This document shows positions 6,890 through 12,967 of a stretch of 12,967 bases of DNA, piece after piece (position 1 is the stretch's first letter; each line of letters starts with the position of its first letter). Under the pieces are notes generated by a model. The model saw only the letters and a list, made by a program, of their open reading frames with translations, did not search any database and was not told the DNA's origin. This DNA is from Victivallales bacterium (lineage in GTDB: Bacteria > Verrucomicrobiota > Lentisphaeria > Oligosphaerales > Lenti-02), in NCBI GenBank assembly GCA_018648945.1, contig JABGQJ010000060.1:6368-19334 (forward strand), written 5' to 3'. Made by a program: the position numbers and the translations under genes.

Positions 6890-7075
6890 CTATTTGGCGG
6901 TGGGCACCTTGGCTTTGTCGAAGTCCGCCTGCTTGATGAACTTCGTCAGATTGCGCCCGTCACTGGTCTTCGCCCGCAGGGCACAACGCCCGTTGGCATA
7001 CTTGACCTTGGCGACCACAGCCACTTCGACCTTCTCGCGCTTCTTCACATCGTAGAACGTCGCTTTCACGGCCAT
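6890..7075 (-). CDS. Small basic protein of unknown function
   Basis: A 61-residue, strongly basic, soluble protein (14 Lys/Arg in the first 49 residues, many more at the end) with no signal peptide or membrane segment. The ATG at 7075 is preceded by GAAGGGAG, a good ribosome-binding site, which supports a real gene. The predicted pattern is beta-rich: FYDVKKREKVEV (7-18), AKVKYANGRCALRAKT (22-37), then GRNLTKFI (40-47). The layout KA-x-x-x-x-x-K-K-x-K-V-E ... NGR-x-A-L ... G resembles, from memory, DUF5679-type zinc-ribbon proteins, but the four metal cysteines are absent; only Cys31 is present. This relation is a guess. A strong hairpin follows the stop, and a long leader with a possible promoter precedes it, so it is probably transcribed alone. 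Confidence 0.7.
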   Translation of the reverse strand: MAVKATFYDVKKREKVEVAVVAKVKYANGRCALRAKTSDGRNLTKFIKQADFDKAKVPTAK

Positions 7076-7197
7076 ACTCCCTTCGTGTAGGGTGGGTACT
7101 GCTCCGGGAAGATCGGCACTTCCCCCGGACTCAGCCTCCAGCTGGCGCCATCGGGCATGCCGAAACCAGCATTAGCATCGTGTCCATACGTATCCAT
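7066..7197 (-). other. Possible 43-codon leader ORF overlapping the small basic protein gene
   Basis: An ATG at 7197 opens a 43-codon frame, beginning MDTYGHDANAGFGMPDG and ending KGVWP, whose TGA lies inside the start region of the 61-residue gene (10-base overlap). The translation looks protein-like, with several aromatic residues and prolines, but I recognise no family and see only a weak ribosome-binding site. If the promoter at 7212-7239 is real, the ATG is only about 8 bases from the transcription start. It may be a leader peptide, a tiny gene, or simply untranslated leader. Confidence 0.22.
7104..7128 (-). promoter_or_regulatory. Stem-loop in the leader of the small basic protein gene
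   Basis: CCGGGAAG (7104-7111) pairs with CTTCCCCCGG (7119-7128) apart from a 2-base bulge, with a 7-base loop. It lies 28 bases before the start codon of the 61-residue gene, close to its ribosome-binding site, and inside the possible 43-codon leader ORF. A regulatory role is inferred from position only. Confidence 0.3.
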
Positions 7198-7211
7198 CGC
7201 GGCTACTCAAA

Positions 7212-7239
7212 GATATACGGTCCGCCTACCTAACTGCAA
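7212..7239 (-). promoter_or_regulatory. Sigma70-like promoter candidate for the small basic protein gene
   Basis: On the minus strand, TTGCAG (7239-7234) is followed after 16 bases by TATATC (7217-7212). The -10 is good and the -35 is weak, but the site lies in the only AT-rich patch of this intergenic region and points to the 61-residue gene, giving a leader of roughly 130 bases. Confidence 0.4.
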
Positions 7240-7272
7240 GTCTGGCAGAGAGAAAAACCGAATTTACGGGGG

Positions 7273-7302
7273 AAAAAGGCCGCCAAAAGGCCCGCGCAGG
7301 CC
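7273..7302 (-). terminator. Candidate terminator after the GH92 gene
   Basis: About 57 bases after the GH92 stop, the minus strand carries three GGCC blocks (7302-7299, 7292-7289, 7281-7278) able to form two alternative short stems, followed respectively by four T (7288-7285) and five T (7277-7273). Short GC stems ahead of T-runs are the rho-independent form, though a 4-base-pair stem is minimal. It would separate GH92 transcription from the next gene. Confidence 0.45.
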
Positions 7303-7358
7303 CCCGATGGCGCCGGTTCCGCCGCCGCCCCACGCTCTCCGCGGCACATGGAGGCCGC

Positions 7359-9647
7359 CTATACCCGGCCCGCAGGCTCGACCGCGAGTGCGCTCATCGC
7401 GGGCGGCGCCAGTTCCGGAGCGCTGCCCCAGGCGCAATTCGGCTGCAGACCGAGGAGCAACCGCAAGGTGCCGCCGCCAACCAGTTCCGAACGACGAATC
7501 CAACAACGCTCCAGCGGCTTGCCGTCGAGCTCGGCAGACTGGATGTAGATGTTCCCCTGTCCCTGGTTCATGGCCGAGATGACAAAATCGCCGCCGTCCA
7601 GATGGATGGTCACGCGCTCGAACGCCGGGCTGGTGATCTCATAGATGGGGTCCTGGTCAGCACCGCCCTTCATCTGGAACAGGCCGATGGCAAGAAGGAC
7701 GCCCAACGACCCCATCAGCCCCTGGTCCTCATCGCCTCGGTAGCCGAGGTCGGGCGACGTGCCGCCCTGGGTCTGTTCCTTTACGGCGCGCGCCCATTTC
7801 TGCGACAGCCAAGGCTTGCCGAAGTAGTTGAAGACATGGGCTGTCTGGGTGGAGGGCTGGTTGCCATAGTTGATCGGGACCGGGCCGTGCCCTCCCTGCT
7901 TCTGGGCAGCGAAGTTGGCCGGCGCGGCCATCTCGAAGGCCTGATTCAGCTTGCTTGCGGCTGCATCGGCGCCGCCGAACAACTGGGCCAGGCCGGGCAG
8001 GTCATGGGGGACGAACCACGTGTCCTGCCACGCGCTGGCCTCGACGAAGCCCTCCTCGCTGAAGGGATCGAAGGGGGTCAGCCATGATCCGTCCCCCAGC
8101 CTTGGCCGGATGAACCCGGTCTCCTGGTCGAACAAGTTGCGGTAGTTCCCCGCCCGCTCCATGAACAGCTCGTAGTCGTCCTGCTTGCCCAGCGCCAGCG
8201 CGAACTGGGCCAGACACCAGTCCTGGTAGGCGTATTCCAAGGTCTGCCCCGCCCCCTTCACGTGAAAGGCGACCTGCTTGCGCCCGTCGGGGGCGAAGCC
8301 GTGCTCGATGTAGTGCTCGATACCCCCGCCGATGCAGGTGTCGTGCTCATATCCCGCCTTGCTCATCAGCCCACCGGGGAAGTGGTTCTTGCGCAGTCCT
8401 TCGTAGGCGAGTTCCGCATCGAAACCGCCAATGCCGTGCATGTAGGCAGCGACCACGAAGGGGGTCGAGCTGGCGCCGGTCATCACGAAGGTGTAGTTGC
8501 CGCCGGAGGGGCCCCGGGGAATGAGTCCGCCGTTGCGGTAGTGGTCGAGCAGGCAGTTCACCATCTCCCGCACATGGTCGGGACAGACCAAGGTCCAGAG
8601 CGTGTTCAGCGTCCACTGCGCGCCCCAGAACGCGTCGGAGTTGAAGTGGTGATATGCAGGCCGACCCGTTTCGTCCAGCGGCACCCGCCGGACGATCGGC
8701 TCGGGCCCGGTTCGGTCCATGTATTGGCCGTTCACATCGCTGACCAGCCGCCGCCCGAGCAGGGAGTGCCAGAGATCCGTGTACAACTTGGTGTGGTGCC
8801 GATCCTCGGCCCCCTCGATCTCGATGCGCCCCAGCGCCTGATCCCAGTCCGCCTGGGATTCCGCCCGGACCCGGTCGAAATCCCAGTGATCGCACTCCGC
8901 AGCCAGATTCAGCCGGGCGTTCTCCACGGAGCAGTAGGAGATCGCCACTTTGACCACGAGTTGCTCGCCGGCAGCCACCTGGAACCGCGCCCGGCAACCC
9001 GCATCCCTGCCCTCGACCACGCCATCCGCAACCCGGTTCTCCCCTTGCCAACCATCGAAGCCGGCGAGCGGCTTGCTGAACTGCACGACGAAGTGAATGA
9101 CGGCCTCCTTCGGCCGCCGCCGGGTCGGCGCATTGACCACATACCCCGCCAGTTCCCGCTCGCCCACCAGCTCCACAAAGGCCCCGCTCATGGTACACGG
9201 ACCAAGCTCGCCGCCCAGATTGAGCAACACGGTTGCATCGCCCTCTGCCGCGAAGGTGTAGCGGTGCACGCCGACGCGCGCCGTGCTGGTCAACTCCGCA
9301 CGCACGCCATGGTCGAGCAGGCTCACCGCGTGGTAGCCCGCCTCGCAGACCTCGTCCGCATGGGTGAAGCGTGACCGGTACGCCTCCACGTCCGGACCAC
9401 CCGCGTGATCCCCACAAACCGGCATCACCAACACCGCCGCCAACTGCCATGCATGCACATGGCTGAACCCGCAGATCGTCTCCGAGTGGTAGAGATAGCT
9501 CGACCCCCACGCCCCCGCGATGTCCGTATCCGGACTCAGGTTCACCAGCGCGAACGGGCGACACGCAGACGAGAAGAAGATCCAGCGCGAGCTGGCGGAG
9601 TCAATCAGGGGGTCAACCCACTGGGCGGGCGATTTGGCCGATGGCAT
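7359..9647 (-). CDS. GH92 family glycoside hydrolase (alpha-mannosidase type)
   Basis: A 762-residue protein of usual GH92 length. GH92 enzymes are calcium-dependent inverting exo-alpha-mannosidases acting on N-glycans and other mannosides. The N-terminal beta-sandwich begins with VDPLIDSA (about 11-18); the (alpha/alpha)6 catalytic domain covers the second half. Family motifs are EASAWQDTWFVPHD, with Glu536 in the position of the general acid, NQPSTQTAHVFNYFGKPW, and GYRGDEDQGLMG with Asp639 and Asp641 in the D-x-D position of the general base pair. The usual GN(D/E)DCG variant is altered to GDEDQG. The chosen ATG (9647) has GAGGA 8 bases upstream; ATGs at 9680 and 9731 are in frame. None of these starts gives a signal peptide, unusual for a family that is mostly exported. 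It is divergent from the secreted beta-helix gene, suggesting related substrates. Confidence 0.88.
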   Translation of the reverse strand: MPSAKSPAQWVDPLIDSASSRWIFFSSACRPFALVNLSPDTDIAGAWGSSYLYHSETICGFSHVHAWQLAAVLVMPVCGDHAGGPDVEAYRSRFTHADEVCEAGYHAVSLLDHGVRAELTSTARVGVHRYTFAAEGDATVLLNLGGELGPCTMSGAFVELVGERELAGYVVNAPTRRRPKEAVIHFVVQFSKPLAGFDGWQGENRVADGVVEGRDAGCRARFQVAAGEQLVVKVAISYCSVENARLNLAAECDHWDFDRVRAESQADWDQALGRIEIEGAEDRHHTKLYTDLWHSLLGRRLVSDVNGQYMDRTGPEPIVRRVPLDETGRPAYHHFNSDAFWGAQWTLNTLWTLVCPDHVREMVNCLLDHYRNGGLIPRGPSGGNYTFVMTGASSTPFVVAAYMHGIGGFDAELAYEGLRKNHFPGGLMSKAGYEHDTCIGGGIEHYIEHGFAPDGRKQVAFHVKGAGQTLEYAYQDWCLAQFALALGKQDDYELFMERAGNYRNLFDQETGFIRPRLGDGSWLTPFDPFSEEGFVEASAWQDTWFVPHDLPGLAQLFGGADAAASKLNQAFEMAAPANFAAQKQGGHGPVPINYGNQPSTQTAHVFNYFGKPWLSQKWARAVKEQTQGGTSPDLGYRGDEDQGLMGSLGVLLAIGLFQMKGGADQDPIYEITSPAFERVTIHLDGGDFVISAMNQGQGNIYIQSAELDGKPLERCWIRRSELVGGGTLRLLLGLQPNCAWGSAPELAPPAMSALAVEPAGRV

Positions 9648-9724
9648 GGTGGGAATCCTCGGTTGCGTGCTGCGTTTCATGTATCGCCTACTTTCGGATC
9701 TCTCGTCCCGACTCGCAAGCGGGC

Positions 9725-9753
9725 CTGACAACTCGATGGTCGCGCGGTACAGT
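9725..9753 (+). promoter_or_regulatory. Sigma70-like promoter candidate for the beta-helix protein gene
   Basis: CTGACA (9725-9730) and TACAGT (9748-9753) are separated by an ideal 17 bases and match the consensus at 5 and 4 of 6 positions. Transcription would begin near 9760, giving a leader of about 28 bases with AGAGG at 9776-9780, 7 bases before the ATG. It sits in the 140-base region shared with the divergent GH92 gene; no clear promoter for GH92 was found. Confidence 0.45.
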
Positions 9754-9787
9754 GGACGCCCACACCTAACGACCCAGAGGTAACCAT

Positions 9788-12700
9788 ATGCGTCTGCTCA
9801 CGGTATCTGCCTTGCTTGCGGGGGTTGTCATGACAGCATCGGCACGGGAATACGTGGTTTCGCCGAAGGGGGACGATGGGGCAGCGGGGACGCAGGACGC
9901 GCCGTTCCGTACCCTTGCCAAAGCAACGTCCGTGCTGCAGCCCGGCGACGTGTGCCTGGTGCGGGCGGGGACGTATCGCGAGACAGTGAAGTTCTCCCGG
10001 TCTGGCACAGCAGAGAAGCCGATCACCATGAAGGCATGGCCTGGCGAGCGGCCACTCGTCTCTGGTGCGGACCAGGTGACGGGCTGGCAGCGGGTGGATG
10101 GCCTTCTCTGGCGCGCGCCCATGGGCTGGAATGTGAGGAATGGGGCTCAGGTATTCATCGATGGCGAGCCAGGGCAGGAGGCACGTTGGCCGAACAAGAC
10201 CAAGAGCGACCCGCTGGATTGGGAGGCTGTGGACTACGACGCGGGCTCGTGCAACGAGTACCTGCTCTGCAAGGCGCTTCCCAGTCGACCTGATGGCTAC
10301 TGGAAGGGCAGTGTGGTCTGGGTTCTGGCCGGAGCCAAGTGGACCAGCTGGAGCAAGGTCGTCGAAGACTACGTCGATGCCGAACGCAGAATCATCATCG
10401 GGAACCCGCCCAAACAGGGCTCCATCGCCACCAACATGAGTCCGAAGGAACGGCGCGGCGGCTTCTTCTACCTGGTTGGCAAGAGGGAGGAGATCGATCA
10501 ACCAGGCGAGTGGGTCCTGGACGCGACAGAGAAGATGCTCTACCTCCAAGTCGCCAAAGGCGTCGATCCGAACACCATCACCATCGAGGCCAAACGCCGT
10601 GATCGGGCGTTTGACTTGACCAAGCGCGATCACATCCTCATCGAAGGCTTCGGTGTTCTGGGCGCCACGCTGTATCTGAACGGCAGCAAGCACTGTGTCG
10701 TGAAGGACGTCCGCGCCCGTTGGATCTCCCATATCCGAGGCGGCAACACGGGCTACGGGCTGAATGCAGAGCTTGGGGTCTACATCGGCGGCGAGTTCAA
10801 CACCATCCGCGACTCCGAGATCGCCTACTCTGCCGGCAATGGCATCAAGTTGGGCGGACGGCGCAATGCGGTGATCAACTGCTGGATCCACCACACCGAC
10901 TACACCGGCTCCTACGACGCCCCCGTGAAGACCTGGGGCGAAGGGATGCTGATCAGCCACAACACGATCCATGACACCGGGCGCGACTGCCTCCAACCTG
11001 GCGGCCAGGCCCATGTCATTCAGTACAACAACATCTTCAACATGGGGCGTCTGGCCCACGACCTGGGCGGCAGCTACGTCTGCGGCTCCGACGGCGGCGG
11101 CACGGAGTTCCATCACAACTGGGTCCACGACAACCTCGCCCATGGCACGCGCATGGGCATCTACATGGACAACTTCACCAGCAACTACATGGCCTACCGG
11201 AACGTGGTCTGGAATATCGGTGGCTGCGACATCCGCTTGAACAAGCCCTCGCAACACTGCGTGGTCGTGAACAACACCATGCTGGGCAACGCAGGCAACT
11301 GGGGCCGCTGGAAGACCGACTGGATGTATGGCTCCGGCTATATCAACAACGCGGTCGTAGGCACCATTGCGCCCCATGCGCAGGCTGCCTTCGCCAACAA
11401 CACCTTCAAGGTCCCTGCCACCAAGCTGAGCAAGGACACCTTCATGAAGTACCACGACGGCGCGGGCAAGGGCCTCCCTGTCCCCGGCCTCAGCGGCCCG
11501 AATCCCGGCATCGGGGCCTACGAGCCCGGCGACACCTGGAAAGCAGGCCACGACTTCGCCAACCCGCCGGAGGCGACCTACCAGCTCGCCGACACGCCGC
11601 TCCGCAATCTCGTCCCGCACGGCTCCTTCGCCTGGAGGCGCTGGGGCAGCAAGCTGGGCCCATGGCAACCGACCGGGGCCAAGACGGCCAAGATCGTCGT
11701 CGGCCCAGGGGGCATCTCGAAATCCTATACCACCCGTGATACCATCATCGGGGCAGGCGTGCGGTTGACTGGGGCCACCGAGGATGGCATCGAACAGGCA
11801 ATCGTCGGCCTGCGCCCAGACCAGGTATACGACCTCTGCGGCTGGGTGAAGACCAAGGACGGGGCCAAGATGGCTCTGGAACTGCGTGGCGTCCCCGGCG
11901 TCCAGGCCCGCACGGAGTCCATTGCCAGTGGCGAGTGGCAGCTACTCACCGCCCGGTTCACCACCGGCGCGAAGGCCGACAAGGGCAGCGTGGTGGTCAC
12001 CAAGACCGGACCAGGCACCGGCTTCGTGGACGACATCGCGCTCGTGGGTGTGGTCAAGGGCATGGCGCCCAAACTGCCCGGCTTCGCCCCGGTCCCTCCC
12101 AAGAAGGCGCCGAAGCCCGTCCTGCCCCGCCGCACGAAGCCCCTGGATATCCCCAGCACGAAGACTGTGGGCAAGTACCCCGGCAAGCCCTTTCCCGTAG
12201 CTGAAAGTCAAGGTCGGACGCGGGCCAGCGGCCCCGTCTGCCAAGCCCGGATCGCGCATCTGGCTGGGGCCCTGCTCGTGAAAGTGGAGATCCCCCTGAC
12301 CAAGCCGCTGAAGGCCGATGCCAAGCCCCAATGGACCAAGTCCGACGGGGCCGAGCTCTGCTTCTCCTACCCTGACAACAACGCGCAACACCCCATCTTC
12401 GTGCTCCATGGATTCCCCAACGGGACCTGCGAGAGCTCCACCGAAGCGGGGGCGTCCCAGGCTGCGGCGGACGCATTGCTCAAACAGGTGAAGTACCAAG
12501 CCAAGACCAGTGCCAAGAGCTGGACCGCCGAGTGGACTGTCCCCCTGAAGGCCGCCGGCATCCCCGGTGCCGTCGGCTTGGAGCTGGACTTCAACATCGG
12601 CATCTTCCGCCGCGAATCCAAGCAGTGGATCCAATGGGCCGGCACCAAGGCCCAGACCTGGCAGGTCAAGCGCGCCGGGCGCATCCGTTTGGCCGAGTAG
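9788..12700 (+). CDS. Secreted right-handed parallel beta-helix protein with two carbohydrate-binding-like domains
   Basis: A 970-residue exported protein. A signal peptide (1-19, ending TASA before Arg20) precedes a pectate-lyase-like N-terminal cap (YVVSPKGDDGAAGTQDAPFRTLAKA, 22 onward; PGDVCLVRAGTYRETV). An insert domain (about 90-260) leads to the beta-helix coils (about 265-541) with repeated short strands such as HNTIHDTGRD, YNNIFNMGR and HHNWVHDN. Residues about 606-757, opening NLVPHGSF, resemble a CBM4/9-type galactose-binding domain; a Pro/Lys linker (about 760-805) leads to a CBM9-like C-terminal domain (806-970; GAELCFSY, WTAEWTVPLKAAG, FNIGIFRR). The fold suggests a polysaccharide lyase or glycosidase (GH141 is one beta-helix glycosidase family to test), but no catalytic residues are assigned. 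AGAGG lies 7 bases before the ATG. Probably acts outside the cytoplasm on complex glycans, paired with the divergent GH92 gene. Confidence 0.85.
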   Translation: MRLLTVSALLAGVVMTASAREYVVSPKGDDGAAGTQDAPFRTLAKATSVLQPGDVCLVRAGTYRETVKFSRSGTAEKPITMKAWPGERPLVSGADQVTGWQRVDGLLWRAPMGWNVRNGAQVFIDGEPGQEARWPNKTKSDPLDWEAVDYDAGSCNEYLLCKALPSRPDGYWKGSVVWVLAGAKWTSWSKVVEDYVDAERRIIIGNPPKQGSIATNMSPKERRGGFFYLVGKREEIDQPGEWVLDATEKMLYLQVAKGVDPNTITIEAKRRDRAFDLTKRDHILIEGFGVLGATLYLNGSKHCVVKDVRARWISHIRGGNTGYGLNAELGVYIGGEFNTIRDSEIAYSAGNGIKLGGRRNAVINCWIHHTDYTGSYDAPVKTWGEGMLISHNTIHDTGRDCLQPGGQAHVIQYNNIFNMGRLAHDLGGSYVCGSDGGGTEFHHNWVHDNLAHGTRMGIYMDNFTSNYMAYRNVVWNIGGCDIRLNKPSQHCVVVNNTMLGNAGNWGRWKTDWMYGSGYINNAVVGTIAPHAQAAFANNTFKVPATKLSKDTFMKYHDGAGKGLPVPGLSGPNPGIGAYEPGDTWKAGHDFANPPEATYQLADTPLRNLVPHGSFAWRRWGSKLGPWQPTGAKTAKIVVGPGGISKSYTTRDTIIGAGVRLTGATEDGIEQAIVGLRPDQVYDLCGWVKTKDGAKMALELRGVPGVQARTESIASGEWQLLTARFTTGAKADKGSVVVTKTGPGTGFVDDIALVGVVKGMAPKLPGFAPVPPKKAPKPVLPRRTKPLDIPSTKTVGKYPGKPFPVAESQGRTRASGPVCQARIAHLAGALLVKVEIPLTKPLKADAKPQWTKSDGAELCFSYPDNNAQHPIFVLHGFPNGTCESSTEAGASQAAADALLKQVKYQAKTSAKSWTAEWTVPLKAAGIPGAVGLELDFNIGIFRRESKQWIQWAGTKAQTWQVKRAGRIRLAE

Positions 12701-12923
12701 AGGACCAGACAAGGCCCCCCGGATCCCTTCCATGCCATCCCCGCTCCTGGAGATGCGCTCGTCCGCGAGCGCGGAGCCCGGTACGGGCGACGGGAATCCG
12801 TGCCACTCGCCAGACGGTTCCCGCCGTGCAGCGCTTCACGCGGCGGAGCCCGCCGCCCCTCCAGGTCTCCCTTCCGACTCCTGACTCCTGAATTCTGAAT
12901 TCTGACTCCTGAATTCCCCCCCC
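12701..12923. other. Convergent intergenic region with GC-rich hairpins
   Basis: No plausible gene is seen here. Two compact stem-loops are present: GCGCTCG (12755-12761) with CGAGCGC (12766-12772), loop of 4; and GCGGCGG (12840-12846) with CCGCCGC (12850-12856), loop of 3. The latter competes with pairing of CCGCCG (12821-12826) to CGGCGG (12841-12846). None has a T-tract. Lying between two convergent genes, they may act as bidirectional transcription barriers or mRNA ends. The heptamer repeats follow. Confidence 0.45.
12876..12917. repeat. Tandem heptamer repeats
   Basis: Six consecutive 7-base units: GACTCCT twice, GAATTCT twice, GACTCCT once, then GAATTCC. The two unit types differ at two of seven positions. 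The array ends 6 bases before the stop codon of the minus-strand gene entering from the right and contains three EcoRI-like GAATTC hexamers. Heptanucleotide arrays between genes recall the short tandem repeats described in some filamentous cyanobacteria, but no relation is shown. Confidence 0.75.
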
Positions 12924-12967
12924 TCACTCGGCGGGGATCCCCACGATCCAATCGATCTCCACTTGGG
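12924..12967 (-). CDS. C-terminal end of a minus-strand gene, cut by the right edge
   Basis: One minus-strand frame entering from the right encodes QVEIDWIVGIPAE and stops with TGA at 12926-12924. A VEIDWI-type ending is typical of beta-sandwich or glycoside-hydrolase-associated domains, and the GC-rich third codon positions fit the neighbours. Only 13 full residues are visible, so the family cannot be assigned and the call rests on sequence style. Confidence 0.4.
   Translation of the reverse strand, partial: QVEIDWIVGIPAE

Noticed and set aside
7076..7358. Possible tRNA or riboswitch in the intergenic region
   Set aside because: No cloverleaf, CCA end or known aptamer core could be recognised; only a single stem-loop and promoter-like elements are visible.
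8262..9374. A 370-codon open frame on the plus strand
   Set aside because: It is antisense to the GH92 gene, which has clear family motifs on the other strand.
9677..11668. A 663-codon open frame on the minus strand
   Set aside because: It is antisense to the beta-helix gene, which has a signal peptide, ribosome-binding site and recognisable domains.

Overview
GC-rich bacterial DNA, apparently chromosomal, with genes on both strands. A mix of housekeeping genes (biotin carboxylase, BCCP, type II dehydroquinase, RicT), a Gfo/Idh/MocA-type oxidoreductase, a GH92-type mannosidase and a large secreted beta-helix protein suggests a glycan-degrading, free-living heterotroph. The style recalls uncultivated Planctomycetota, Lentisphaerota, Hydrogenedentota or Armatimonadota. 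This placement is an impression from gene content, not a demonstrated affiliation. No rRNA, tRNA, CRISPR array, transposase or integrase was seen.

Region 1 (1-4759, minus strand) reads as one tightly packed operon in the order ricT, O-antigen ligase/polymerase-like membrane protein, aroQ, accB, accC (cut by the left edge). ricT and the ligase gene overlap by GTGA, aroQ and accB overlap by ATGA, and the other two gaps are 48 and 38 bases. It joins an RNA-processing/Fe-S factor, a surface-glycan enzyme, a shikimate-pathway enzyme and the first two acetyl-CoA carboxylase components.

Region 2 (4760-6120) is a roughly 310-base divergent control region with a 14-base near-palindrome and a small leader hairpin, then a plus-strand Gfo/Idh/MocA-like gene whose usual catalytic Asp and His positions read Asn and Tyr.

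Region 3 (6121-7358, minus strand) holds a membrane-anchored thioredoxin fused to a DUF6132-like N-terminus, a strong hairpin, and a 61-residue basic protein of unknown function. The latter is preceded by a possible promoter, a stem-loop and a possible 43-codon leader ORF.

Region 4 (7359-12700) is a divergent glycan pair: a GH92-type alpha-mannosidase without a recognisable signal peptide (minus) and a 970-residue secreted right-handed beta-helix protein with two C-terminal carbohydrate-binding-like domains (plus). They share a 140-base intergenic region with a sigma70-like promoter facing the beta-helix gene. They probably act on the same polysaccharide or glycoprotein, but this is inferred from arrangement only.

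Region 5 (12701-12967) has GC-rich hairpins, six tandem heptamers, and the last codons of a minus-strand gene entering from the right. I saw no certain new defence or mobile system. The most unusual items are the RicT tail, the substituted oxidoreductase motif, the DUF6132-thioredoxin fusion and the small basic protein with its leader.
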